From NCBI GenBank assembly GCA_947646735.1, contig CANTFK010000807.1, positions 1 through 64,000 of the forward strand: a stretch of DNA of 64,000 nt, in the 5' to 3' direction. The first letter of the stretch is position 1. Each line of letters begins with the position of its first letter. The stretch comes from Peronospora farinosa (taxonomy: Eukaryota; Oomycota; Peronosporomycetes; Peronosporales; Peronosporaceae). Position numbers and translations under genes: made by a program. Shown piece after piece: positions 41,750-51,051 of this stretch. Under the pieces are notes generated by a model, which saw only the letters and a program-made list of their open reading frames with translations, was not told where the DNA came from and did no database searches.

Positions 41750-42409
41750 CCGCCACTCCAATGGCAACTAGTCTGTGTGAACAGGCAAAACGAGCAATAT
41801 AAGTTTGGGCTTCTTCTTCGACTTTGCTCTCTGCGGTCTGTAGGACTCTGCTTGTAGCAAAGGTGAAGATATCTGGCTCCATGTCGTCATCGCTCTTGTC
41901 GTTACCAGTGTTGACAGGTGGCGGAGGCAAAATTTCTTCTGCTGACTTCTTAAACATGTATGCTGCATTCACAAAAAGCAACTCGATTGCTTCTGGGCTA
42001 TGGTCAAGAGCCCATAATTTCTGCGGCCATTCGTTGAGGTCCTTGAAATAGCTGATATTTCATCTCGGATCTGACACCGTTGCAAAGAAGTATGCAATCT
42101 GTTTTAAACGCCAGCTTAATATATTTCTTGAGTTTGCTTTGCATGACCTGTGCCACCGGCTCCAGTTGCTTTGCACCATATGTGCGGTAGACATTCACCA
42201 AGAAAGGGATAATGAGTCACCAATACAAATAACAATTAGAGATCAATCAATACGAGCAGGTTTGTCTGATGTATGTCCGGAAAATTAGTACAGGTGCCCC
42301 ATGGGTACCCATGGGTAAGTGGGCTGGGTAAAGCCAATTACCCATACCCAACCCATGAGTAAGGGCATGGGTAATTACCCACTGAGTCTGAGTCTGGGTA
42401 CCACCTCTA
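41750..42409 (-). pseudogene. hAT transposon, 5' and central part
   Basis: The minus strand (42201 down) reads MQSKLKKYIKLAFKTD and, in the next frame, FATVSDPR, YFKDLNEWPQKLW and ATSRVLQTAESKVEEEA, a layout typical of the central hAT transposase region. At 41750 the frame meets LTR A7; it continues without a break into 39711 onward (plus strand). The terminal repeat GGGTACCACCTCTA lies at 42396-42409, with subterminal GGGTAATTACCC-type repeats before it (42290-42385). The whole element is only about 1.1 kb, so it lacks the N-terminal part of the transposase. Confidence 0.75.
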
Positions 42410-42417
42410 GTGTAACC
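42410..42417. repeat. hAT 8-bp target-site duplication, copy 2
   Basis: GTGTAACC, matching 40155-40162 in reverse. The uninterrupted form is at 26020-26027. Confidence 0.85.
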
Positions 42418-42562
42418 CCATTTCACCCTACGTGCGGATATTACATTCACGAGTGTGGGTCACATAGATGTGCCTCACCAAGTGGGAGGTCTAAGGTATC
42501 ACGTACCCTCCCCGTTCAGTATCATTTACTGAACGGACTCGTATAACTATTGGCCTGTTACA
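42418..42562 (+). repeat. X-type LTR, 3' end
   Basis: It resembles 26028-26136 and 8215-8333 and ends GGCCTGTTACA. Confidence 0.7.
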
Positions 42563-42659
42563 GTAGGCACATCACGTGGCGTCGCGGCAGTTTTCTTCGT
42601 CTGCAATGTATGGTCGCATAGCGCTCACGATACCGTTGAGCTGCACTCATAAATTGTTT

Positions 42660-42846
42660 AGTGTGTTCGAATCAGGTGCTTGGTCTTCAGCCGTCTTGCC
42701 ACTCTGGTGACGCAGACGAACGCCTGGGACTTCAGCAATTTTCCACAATTGGGTGCTACAACGACGATATCTACTGTGTTCTGGTGAAGTGCATTGAGGT
42801 GGAGCCACTGAATGGATCCCTAAGTCGCAAGATCTCATTAGTCTGA
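42660..42846 (+). pseudogene. Acyl-CoA oxidase C-terminal fragment, plus strand
   Basis: The plus strand reads NAWDFSNF and, one frame over, STIGCYNDDIYCVLVK, closely matching residues 607-632 of the intact acyl-CoA oxidase. It is inverted relative to that gene and lies just beyond its 3' end. A frameshift and the loss of everything upstream make it a relic. Confidence 0.8.
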
Positions 42847-42974
42847 ACTGTAAAATTTGACAAGTTTTGCCACCTTCCTCGACTGATTGAAACGAAAACT
42901 TATATGAACATGGAAATTTACGATTTTGTAGAGCTTTGGACGTCCATTGACTCCGACCCTTAGTCGTATAATGC

Positions 42975-44957
42975 CTATAAGTCAGATTGAATGAACGGCT
43001 TCAAGTACTGCACGTATCCCACCGGAACCTGTGTCTTATTGAGTGGCTCGTCAGCAGCACGTTTCACCAAGGCACGATAGATATCACCGTCATAGCACCC
43101 GATTGTGGAGTTCAGCTCGAAATCACTGAAGTCCCAGGCATCTGTGAGCAGCACGCAATTCTTGCGGATAATCGGCAGTAGACATACAACCTGCTGGCGC
43201 ACGAGGCCGACTTGGCTAGAAGAGATGTAATCATACTGGCGAAAGTCACCGATGGACTTGGTGATCAACCACGCACCGAAAAGCGAGCACAGCTGCGTTA
43301 CTGACTGCTGCTCAGGACCTGAGCGCAAGCTCATTGCTCCGTGGATGAACGCTTCGAGCAGTATCAGCTCAGTGTGGGCAGTAGATGCCCGAGTCATAAG
43401 CATCATGCAGGCATTACCGTCATTGTTGGTGGCCTTCATCTGGCTGGCCAGCTCAAGTATGATACGTGCAGCTCGTACCTGAAACGCTTCAAGGAGCAGA
43501 TTAAAGCTTCCAAAATCCTCGTAAGTTTGAGCTTTGCAGCGTAAATTAGGGTCTCTGTAGCGCTCTGCCTGATTCAAAAACTTAACGGATTTTACGTTTG
43601 CTGGAAGGAATGACAGCGTCTTCAATAGGTAGCGCGCATGCTGTTGTACAAGCACGTCGAAAGTTCCTTCGTACGTGTTGGCTCCGACAATCTCGGCGAA
43701 CAAGTATGCCAAGTTGCTAGACTGGGTGTATCCGTGACCTCCGCATAAACGGCGGCACGTCTCGACACCATTGCTTACTTTTTCAGCAAGCCAGGCCTTG
43801 AGGCCGGACGACACGGCGTGAAGCTCTGCCAACTTGACGCCAAATGCCGATCCACCCTTCGTAATCACATCTATAGTCGAGTCGTGCATTTCCACAAGTG
43901 AACCACCTGCAAAATGAGCAGCGTACGAAATCGCAATCAACGGGAAAAGTTTGTGCTGCTGGTTCTGGTAGTCCAGCACTTGAAACTCTCCCTTATTATC
44001 TGAAGTGCGTCCTTGAATTCTCGCAGCACTGAAGCGAGTGCAGATGGTGGTAGCTGCTCCCATCTGTACCCCAAAAGATTTAATCAGGTAAGCTCGAACT
44101 CGAACCATAGTCAAGTACACTAACTTGTCACTTTTAGGCTTAACAAAAGTCCCATCTGGCAGTACTTTGGCATACCGCATCATCATATTTTCACGAGGAA
44201 TGCGAATCTTGTGGAATGCACAATATCCATTGTCAACGGCATTAAATCCGACCTTAGGGCCAATATCCCCCACTTCAATTCCAGGCAGTGGCTGATGATC
44301 ATCCATTGATCGGATTTGCACCAAGAAAGCTTGAACACCTATATCCTTTTCCTCCAGGTACAGTCTTGCATGCACAATTGCATAATTGGCCGTCTTACCC
44401 AACCCTCCTGGCCACCACTTGCGACTTGTTAGTGTAGGCGAGTCAATAATAAACTCTTGAGTGGCTTTATCGTATGTCGCGACAGTTTCAATGCCCTGCA
44501 CATTGGACCCATGACCGAGTTCCGTCTGAGCATAAGCTCCTAGAATCTTGTATTTTTTAGCCAATGGTAGCCATTTCGCTCGTTGTTCATCGTCTCCTTG
44601 ATTCTCCAGCGTTGGAATAAACATCGCTCGATGCACATCAAAGCCAAGATGTTCTCCCAGTGCCTTGTACAGAATCTGTTGATCCTCTGGATCGTCATAT
44701 TTGCCTTCTTGTAATAGTTTGATAAAGTGAAACGCCTTTTTTAGTCCAAACTCGTAGCGTTCCGTATGATTACGAAACATCAGATTACGGTCCGACAGCA
44801 CGGGATGACGTTCAATGACTTGGACGAGCTGTTTGCGACGATCATTGGCCTCTTTTCCATTACGCAAGACAATTGTTAGTATTGTCGGGTTGATCTCACC
44901 ATTTGCACGTTCTTTCTTGAGCAGCAACGGTGCTAGCTCTTTTAATTCTACAGTCAT
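42975..44957 (-). CDS. ACOX: Acyl-CoA oxidase (peroxisomal beta-oxidation)
   Basis: 660 residues, intronless, ATG at 44957. The enzyme oxidises acyl-CoA to trans-2-enoyl-CoA with FAD and passes electrons to oxygen, giving hydrogen peroxide: the first step of peroxisomal beta-oxidation. Visible features: N-terminal helical region (1-135), the FAD/substrate block AYAQTELGHGSN (141-152), the central beta domain with RKWWPGGLGKTAN (179-191), and the C-terminal helical domain with CRRLCGGHGY (401-410) and TYEGT carrying the catalytic base Glu430. The length fits ACOX family members. The C-terminus is SDL, not a classic SKL-type peroxisomal signal. It is divergent from the CSDE1-like gene with 226 bp between the start codons. 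Fragments of a second copy lie at 42660 (+) and 50.8 kb (-). Confidence 0.95.
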   Translation of the reverse strand: MTVELKELAPLLLKKERANGEINPTILTIVLRNGKEANDRRKQLVQVIERHPVLSDRNLMFRNHTERYEFGLKKAFHFIKLLQEGKYDDPEDQQILYKALGEHLGFDVHRAMFIPTLENQGDDEQRAKWLPLAKKYKILGAYAQTELGHGSNVQGIETVATYDKATQEFIIDSPTLTSRKWWPGGLGKTANYAIVHARLYLEEKDIGVQAFLVQIRSMDDHQPLPGIEVGDIGPKVGFNAVDNGYCAFHKIRIPRENMMMRYAKVLPDGTFVKPKSDKLVYLTMVRVRAYLIKSFGVQMGAATTICTRFSAARIQGRTSDNKGEFQVLDYQNQQHKLFPLIAISYAAHFAGGSLVEMHDSTIDVITKGGSAFGVKLAELHAVSSGLKAWLAEKVSNGVETCRRLCGGHGYTQSSNLAYLFAEIVGANTYEGTFDVLVQQHARYLLKTLSFLPANVKSVKFLNQAERYRDPNLRCKAQTYEDFGSFNLLLEAFQVRAARIILELASQMKATNNDGNACMMLMTRASTAHTELILLEAFIHGAMSLRSGPEQQSVTQLCSLFGAWLITKSIGDFRQYDYISSSQVGLVRQQVVCLLPIIRKNCVLLTDAWDFSDFELNSTIGCYDGDIYRALVKRAADEPLNKTQVPVGYVQYLKPFIQSDL

Positions 44958-45183
44958 TCTTATGGCTTAATGTGGGGGTTCAATAGAAAAAAATGAGAAA
45001 TAAATAAATAGGATTAGTCTTGGATAAAAGGGGATGCCATTTAGAAACGTTTTGTAGGCTGAGTACACAAACGTTTCTAACGGAATTGTAAATTGTGAAG
45101 TAGCGTGAATGCGTGCACCACTCACTATTGTGAAGTAAACATTAAAAGTGGCAGATTCTAAACTGAGATCCAGCAGCCGTAAG
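44958..45183. promoter_or_regulatory. Divergent promoter region, ACOX and CSDE1-like
   Basis: This 226-bp gap separates two head-to-head start codons. It contains a perfect inverted repeat, TTAGAAACGTTT (45041-45052) and AAACGTTTCTAA (45069-45080), with a 16-bp spacer: a candidate site for a dimeric regulator. An in-frame GTG at 45148 is preceded by a stop and is not used as the start. Confidence 0.55.
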
Positions 45184-48100
45184 ATGTTCCGCTCGCCAAA
45201 GCCTGGCGATTGGGCTGCCGAAGACGACGACACGTCGCCTCTGCCTACACCAAAAATGCCATCTCTTACCGCAGAACATGCTTCAACCTCAATCCTTGCG
45301 CCACGACAGGATGCTCGAGGAGACGAGCGCAGCATTAGCGGCGGGCGCTTTGATCGGGATAGAAGTAGCAGTGGGGGGCGTTTTGAACGAGACGCGGGAC
45401 GCTTTAACCGGGACAGAGACAATAGTGGACGTTTTGATCGAGACAGAGACAACAGTGGACGTTTTGATCGGGACAGAGACAATAGTGGACGTTTTGACCG
45501 GGACAGAGACACTAGTGGACGTTTTGAACGGGACAGAGACAATAGTGGACGTTTTGACCGGGAACGAGACAGTAGTGGACGTTTTGAACGGGACAGAGAC
45601 AATAGTGGACGTTTTGAACGGGACAGAGACAACGACCGAGGAGGGGGGCGTGCTGATGCCGGTAGATGGGGACACAAGGCCGACAGACAAGATGGTGGCG
45701 ACAGACGGGCTGGTGGTCGAAATTTGCTTGTGGAGCAGGGCTTTGTCGTGTCCATAAAGGAAAATTTTGGATTTGTGAGCTGTATGGAGAGGAACGGAGA
45801 CTTATTTTTTCACATCTCAGAGGCACCCGTGGGCGTCCAATTGCAGGATGAGGTGGAGTTCCGAGTAAGCTTTAACCAACGGTCGGACAAGGAGATGGCC
45901 TGTCAGTTGGTAGCACTGCCCAAGGGAACTATCAAGGTAGAAGAAGTTGCAGACGAGCTGCTTGACGGTATTGTTACGAAAAGTTTGCCACGTGGAGGAC
46001 ATGGAAACGGTCGAGGGTTTTATAATAATCGTGACGATGATCGTCACCAGCACCGTGAAGAATATGGATTGATTGAGGTGAAAAAGATGAAGGACAGTGA
46101 GAGGAGTGAAAGTGCAAAGGAAGCAGCTTCGGAAGATCAGGAACAGAATGATGATAATACAGAGAAGAAGACACTTGACATACGCGAGTTTGTACGTTTT
46201 ACAAGCGATAGTGTTGCTGCTTTGGAGCCAAAGAGTAGCGACGAGGATCAAGAAGAAAACAACCGAATAAAGAAGAATTTAATTCCGCACTTCGGCGACG
46301 AGGTGCGTTTCCGTATTGCAAAGCACCGCAGGACGGGAGTAAAGCGCGCGGTGGATATCACGATTGTCATGTCTGCGCGGGATAAAGTGAAGAAGAAGAT
46401 TGAAGCTAAATTAGCGACAATGATGCGTGAGTTTGGCGTGGTGGATCGCGTGAAGAACGGTGGTGGATTCATTAAGTGCTGCGACCGTCCTGTGGACATT
46501 TACTTCCCCTTTCATGAAATCTGTGAGTCAGCGCAGGCCGATGAGGAGAACAAGACGAGCGACGAGAAGGACAGCGAAATGACAGAAACTGGTGGATATC
46601 CTCGCCGTGGTCGTCAAGGGAAAGGACCTTCTATCCGTGAAGGTGATGAAGTTTCTTTTTTTGTGTACGAGGACGAGGAGGACGATTCTGCTCGCTCTCG
46701 ACCGCGTCTGACAGCGCTCCGTGTGCAGAAGCTCCCTGCTGGCACTGTTTCTTTCGAGGAGCTATTACGTGCTGATGTCGAGGGTTTTGTGTTAAAGCTT
46801 CCAAAGGAACCTCGAAATGGTCCTGAGGTAATTGGTTCAATTGCTGTTTCGTCTGTTGACTTAGGTATTGCTGAAAAAGTTGAAGAGATGAAAGATGTTG
46901 TCGTTGAAGCTATGTCGGAAAGTGAAGGAAAGTCTTCGAAGAAAAATAAGAATAAGGATGGCAAACCTAAAGTGGCCTTCCGGTTGTGTGACGTACATGA
47001 CGTGAGCTACGTTCCCCACATCGGCGATAAGGTAGCTTTCGACAAGGTGCTGGACAAACGCACGGGCGAGATGAAAGCTGTGAGGGTGCGAGTGGTACAG
47101 CTAAATTCTAAGAACCGTGAGACCGGCATAATCAACGCTATGAAGGAAGATTTTGGTTTCATCAAGTGTGCTGAGAGATCAGGAGATGCCTACTTCCGTT
47201 TTTCTGATGTCATGGGCACGCATCGGAGCTTTAACAATGGCACGGAGGTGGCGTTTGACATTATTGTTGATAACAAGTCGGACCATATTCGCGCGGCCCG
47301 TCTTCAAATCTTGCCAAGAGGAACTGTCCAGTGGGAATACGTTGCTGGCGAAGGTCTAGAGGGCAAGATTGTGGCAGCGCCTATCTCGCGGAGAGGTAAC
47401 TCTTCCAGCCGCGGTGGTAGCGGGGACAAAACAAATCAGTTGCAAAAGTTTGTACCTGGTAAAATTAGCTTCGTCGCTCCGCAGAAGCAGCACTTGATTG
47501 ATTTTCTCCCGGACCTAAAGCAGAAGCTTGATGCTGCTTTTATTGCGTCAGAAGACGTTGCCGAGGAGACGCAGAAGGTGGAGGTCGAGAAGGAGGAGTC
47601 AAAGGAGACTGAAGAAATCCGGATCTCATTCCCGAGCACTCTGTCCAAATTTGAACGTGCTGCCTTGCAAGATTACAGTGACTGGCTTGGACTAAAGTAT
47701 GCAAGCAGTGGAGAAGGTTTCCATCGACAGCTTGAAATTGTTGGTAGCAAAATGGTCTTGATGAAGACATTAGAAACGAAACTTGCAACGTCTGCACCAG
47801 AGCTGACAGTAGAATTTAAGGAAGATGACGTGGACGGTGTGCGATATATTCCGCGTGTGGGAGATCGCGTCAGGTTTGATCTTGTGATTGTCAAGCGAAC
47901 CAAGCAGTTCCAATGTAAATCAATCTCGTGTCTAGAGGCAGCCGCCAACACCAATACCAAGGCAGCCAGCGCAAAGAATGACGCGGTTAATGGAGAAGGG
48001 TTTATTGTATCTGTGAAACCAGAAGGATTTGGCTTCATTCAGCCTGCTCAACCAGTACCTGGGTCGTTCGAAGAGAACTTGTTCTTTCATGTCAAGGAGA

Positions 48101-49293
48101 TCACGACGGGGCAGACTTTGGCAGAGCTGAAGGAAGGTACTGAGGTCCAGTACACGATATTTGTTGACGAGAAGAAGAAAAAGAGACGCGCGATGGGTAT
48201 CAGCGTCGTGCCAGCGGGGACTATCAAGAATGTGGTGCCTGAATCCGTAAAGGGTGTTGTCACAAAAGCAAGCTTTTTGCATCGCTTCAAGGGCGGAGCG
48301 AAGGGTCGATTCACGAAGTCAAACAACAAAGCAAGTACATTAGGACGTATCCGGCTGGCAGCTGCTGGGAGTAGTGCTGAAGACGATGCTGCTGCTAGTG
48401 GTGTTGATGCAGATGAAGATGGAGACAGCGATGACGAAACTGATGAGGCCGCAGAGACGATGCAGGATAGTGGCGAGGCAAAATGCGGGGATGCAGAAAC
48501 GGAGGAACCTTTTGCTTCTGAAGAGACAAAGAGGATAGAGACGAAGGACCTGGAGCGGAAGACGTCAGACAAACAGTTGTATCTGTACAACATTCGTGAC
48601 ATCGCTGATCCGGCTGTTGTTCTGCGTGAGGGTGACGAAGTGGAGTTTATTCCTCAGGTGGCACCAAAGACACGTCGCGCAGTTCACATTCGACTGGTTG
48701 CCTCGCATGCGAAGCAAGGTACTGTCACGCGCATCACGGAAAATCTTGGCGGTGTGATTCGCTTAGATGGCGACGAGCCAGTCGTCGAAGCCCGATTTAC
48801 TGCCCGAGGTGTGCTGCGTGGAGATATCTTGAGCGAGGGTGATCGTGTAGAGTTTGCATATAGGCCACCTTCTGCTCCTTTCATCAAGAACATTACTTTA
48901 ACGAGTGAATCAGAAAAGAAGAAAGTAATGTCCAAGGATGAGAGCGAAGAAAGCACCGAAGATTGTGCAGAATTTGCGACGGAGCCTGTTCTGGGTCATG
49001 CGTTGAGCGTCCTTCGCCTCTCCTTGTCACCAAACACGACTACAGCGCCTCAGCGGCGAGGCTTTCGTATGGTGAACTCGACACTGAGAGAAGCCATGCG
49101 CCAGGTTGGCGCTAACGCAATGGTGGCGTCTAAAATGGCAAAAGGCCCCAATGGAACACGTGGCTTTGTTGAGGGTTGGGACTCCGACTCGGTGCAGACA
49201 ACGGAGGCATCGGTAGAGCAGATCACCGTGGAGTCATTAACTGCTGTGACAACACCTGCTATCTTAGGTACAATGAAGCAGAGTGAGGCATAA
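45184..49293 (+). CDS. Multi-cold-shock-domain RNA-binding protein (Unr/CSDE1-like)
   Basis: 1369 residues, intronless, from the first ATG at 45184. CSDE1/Unr proteins bind single-stranded purine-rich mRNA in the cytoplasm and control translation and decay. After an Arg/Asp/Gly-rich N-terminus with seven decapeptide repeats (about residues 79-148) come several cold-shock-like beta-barrels: GFVVSIKENFGFVSC with FFHISE (about 186-211), GVVDRVKNGGGFIKC (nt about 46434), GIINAMKEDFGFIKC (nt about 47119), GFIVSVKPEGFGFIQP (nt about 47999) and a weaker one, GTVTRITENLGGVIRL (nt about 48719), each joined to a partner segment ending in PxGT(I/V). Only some keep aromatic residues in both RNA-binding motifs, as is also seen in Unr. 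The C-terminal KGPNGTRGF resembles a SUZ-C motif, also known in CSDE1. Confidence 0.88.
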   Translation: MFRSPKPGDWAAEDDDTSPLPTPKMPSLTAEHASTSILAPRQDARGDERSISGGRFDRDRSSSGGRFERDAGRFNRDRDNSGRFDRDRDNSGRFDRDRDNSGRFDRDRDTSGRFERDRDNSGRFDRERDSSGRFERDRDNSGRFERDRDNDRGGGRADAGRWGHKADRQDGGDRRAGGRNLLVEQGFVVSIKENFGFVSCMERNGDLFFHISEAPVGVQLQDEVEFRVSFNQRSDKEMACQLVALPKGTIKVEEVADELLDGIVTKSLPRGGHGNGRGFYNNRDDDRHQHREEYGLIEVKKMKDSERSESAKEAASEDQEQNDDNTEKKTLDIREFVRFTSDSVAALEPKSSDEDQEENNRIKKNLIPHFGDEVRFRIAKHRRTGVKRAVDITIVMSARDKVKKKIEAKLATMMREFGVVDRVKNGGGFIKCCDRPVDIYFPFHEICESAQADEENKTSDEKDSEMTETGGYPRRGRQGKGPSIREGDEVSFFVYEDEEDDSARSRPRLTALRVQKLPAGTVSFEELLRADVEGFVLKLPKEPRNGPEVIGSIAVSSVDLGIAEKVEEMKDVVVEAMSESEGKSSKKNKNKDGKPKVAFRLCDVHDVSYVPHIGDKVAFDKVLDKRTGEMKAVRVRVVQLNSKNRETGIINAMKEDFGFIKCAERSGDAYFRFSDVMGTHRSFNNGTEVAFDIIVDNKSDHIRAARLQILPRGTVQWEYVAGEGLEGKIVAAPISRRGNSSSRGGSGDKTNQLQKFVPGKISFVAPQKQHLIDFLPDLKQKLDAAFIASEDVAEETQKVEVEKEESKETEEIRISFPSTLSKFERAALQDYSDWLGLKYASSGEGFHRQLEIVGSKMVLMKTLETKLATSAPELTVEFKEDDVDGVRYIPRVGDRVRFDLVIVKRTKQFQCKSISCLEAAANTNTKAASAKNDAVNGEGFIVSVKPEGFGFIQPAQPVPGSFEENLFFHVKEITTGQTLAELKEGTEVQYTIFVDEKKKKRRAMGISVVPAGTIKNVVPESVKGVVTKASFLHRFKGGAKGRFTKSNNKASTLGRIRLAAAGSSAEDDAAASGVDADEDGDSDDETDEAAETMQDSGEAKCGDAETEEPFASEETKRIETKDLERKTSDKQLYLYNIRDIADPAVVLREGDEVEFIPQVAPKTRRAVHIRLVASHAKQGTVTRITENLGGVIRLDGDEPVVEARFTARGVLRGDILSEGDRVEFAYRPPSAPFIKNITLTSESEKKKVMSKDESEESTEDCAEFATEPVLGHALSVLRLSLSPNTTTAPQRRGFRMVNSTLREAMRQVGANAMVASKMAKGPNGTRGFVEGWDSDSVQTTEASVEQITVESLTAVTTPAILGTMKQSEA
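45418..45627 (+). repeat. 30-bp coding repeat, seven units
   Basis: Seven tandem copies encode (D)(N/T/S)SGRF(D/E)RDR. The opposite strand is therefore open too and gives a spurious Ser/Arg/Lys/Leu-rich reading. Confidence 0.95.
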
Positions 49294-49867
49294 ATGGAGC
49301 GAGACAGGTACCACGACTTATCCGTCGCGCATTATGAACCTGTGCCGGTTTACATGCATCCTGTCTTGAGCAAGCCAACGTAAACGATGAATAGATAAGT
49401 CTCTATGAATGGTAAGTCATTTTTTCTACTATCGTCCGTAGACGGTGGACACTTCTCGACGATAAAGTAGGGGGTCTTATGCCACAGCGATGAGGGCCTC
49501 CTCGACCTCAAAAATATGTCCAGCATTCTGACTCGCTTCATATTGTGCTTGAAATCCTCTACATCGACAAGAAAAGATGAACGGTTTATCCATTGTAAGC
49601 AGCACAAAAGACGCTTCAGTCAGCCACTTAATGCTCTTTATATAGGTCTTTACTCATCATGACAAAACTTCGTTTCATTATCAAATACAAATCGATCGAC
49701 ATGTTTATCACTGTAAAGCTGCAAGTTGTTGAATCGAGGCAAGCACGAGGTTCACGTGGTCTGCTACTTCTCGTGCTTTTTCCTGCCACTTGTTTCGCTT
49801 CCTACATAGCGCATAAAACATCGAATCGTTAGCTCTTTTTCTCTTAATTCTTAGTCTACAATCTTTA
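49294..49867. other. Convergent intergenic region
   Basis: It separates the 3' ends of the CSDE1-like and UXT-like genes. I see no further gene; an open frame at 49350-49607 on the minus strand has no recognisable features. Confidence 0.5.
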
Positions 49868-50212
49868 TTACTCAGTCAAGTGGAATAAATGCTTCTGTAC
49901 AAATATTTGAGCTTCTAAGACCGTCATTTCCACGTGAAAATTCAGACCAATGTCCACTGTAACGAGTGACGTGTCATCCACTTTAGCACGTACGTGAAAA
50001 CGCTCTCCAATATCGAGCAATGTATGCAATGACTGAAGCTTTAAATTGGTCAATTCCTGCAACAATTCACGCAATTTCTGGTATTCGTGCACCTCCTGAG
50101 CTAATGCATCACGATGAGCGAGTGTTTGCCTAAGTTGCGGACGCAGAACCTCTTCGACAAAGGCAATGTAGCGCTGCAGAGCGACAGCCGAGGACTCGGA
50201 ATCAGACGCCAT
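49868..50212 (-). CDS. UXT-like prefoldin subunit
   Basis: 114 residues, intronless. UXT (ART-27) is an alpha-class prefoldin-like protein of the R2TP/URI prefoldin-like co-chaperone complex. The sequence shows an N-terminal coiled-coil helix (RYIAFVEEVLRPQLRQTLAHRD), a second helix with ELLQELTNLK, the hairpin region VTVDIGLNFHVEMTV, and a final helix ending HLFHLTE. The length and the position of the VDIG-x-NF-x-V strand match UXT. I chose the ATG at 50212; an in-frame ATG at 50236 would add eight residues. The gene converges on the CSDE1-like gene. Confidence 0.85.
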   Translation of the reverse strand: MASDSESSAVALQRYIAFVEEVLRPQLRQTLAHRDALAQEVHEYQKLRELLQELTNLKLQSLHTLLDIGERFHVRAKVDDTSLVTVDIGLNFHVEMTVLEAQIFVQKHLFHLTE

Positions 50213-50714
50213 ACTAATTGACTGGTGTGAAAACATAAAGCTGAGAACATGATAAGGGTTGGGGAACCGCAACTGATACGAATGATAAGCAACGTAAAGG
50301 ACATTGAAGTGAGTCAGTTGCGTTAAGGGCTATATTAAGTGTGACACCCAATTGATAGGGCCTCGGGTAGCAGCAAACTACGCAACATAAGAGATCGCAA
50401 CGAACAGCTTACGTTGCTAAATCTGTTCGTCCAGCACCGCTTTTTAGAATCTGATGTGCATCATTAGCTAGTCAGCCCCCACCAATTTCCACCACGGTTA
50501 CTTGAACGTGCACCATAATCAAGCTAAGTTTATACGGCAGTATCGTAGTATACCGACCGCATCATTGTAATCTCACCTGTGGATGTCGTAGCCGGAAGGT
50601 CCCCTTATTGTCCTGTACATGATTTCTTGCTCACATGCAGTCGACAATGTATGTTCTTTTTCTATATACAACACACAAAATGTGACACCTTCTTCAGTGT
50701 CATATATTGTGCTT
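50213..50714. other. Intergenic, upstream of the UXT-like gene
   Basis: No gene supported. It should include the UXT promoter. Confidence 0.4.
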
Positions 50715-50890
50715 GACTATGGTGCACGTAACGCTTGAGGGTGCTTGATCAGGCGACGCGTATTCGCCGCCTTGCCACCTCAGAATATCTAGGTGATCAA
50801 TGTTGGGTCGATGTCACCATTCGCACGCTTCTTTTTGTGCAACAGCGGGGATAGGTCCTCAGGTTTATGATGATAGTTAACAAATGCATT
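50715..50890 (-). pseudogene. Acyl-CoA oxidase N-terminal fragment
   Basis: The minus strand reads DLSPLLHKKKRANGDIDPTLIT and then GGKAANTRR, matching residues 7-41 of the intact acyl-CoA oxidase at 42975-44957. Stops lie between the two blocks and nothing downstream is preserved. Confidence 0.8.
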
Positions 50891-51051
50891 GAGAAATGGA
50901 GATACCCCACTCTCGGGAAAGCACAAGAAAATCAAAGTTGCTAATATTTTCTCCTTATATAAATACGACGTCGATCAGCTCAAAAGTTTTGGTCTGCTAA
51001 TAGAAAACCTGTTGGATGAACTATAAACATGCGCGAACATCCATAGCTGGT

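Noticed and set aside
44950..44957. ACOX lacking a peroxisomal signal
   Set aside because: As a finding this was dropped: SDL is not a canonical PTS1, but PTS2 or piggyback import cannot be judged from sequence alone.
45148..45183. Upstream GTG start of the CSDE1-like gene
   Set aside because: GTG is not a normal nuclear start codon and there is a stop just upstream; the ATG at 45184 is the first sound start.
44967..45755. Long minus-strand open frame rich in Leu-Ser-Arg-Lys-Pro repeats
   Set aside because: It is the shadow of the 30-bp coding repeat of the CSDE1-like gene; the codon periodicity keeps the opposite strand open.
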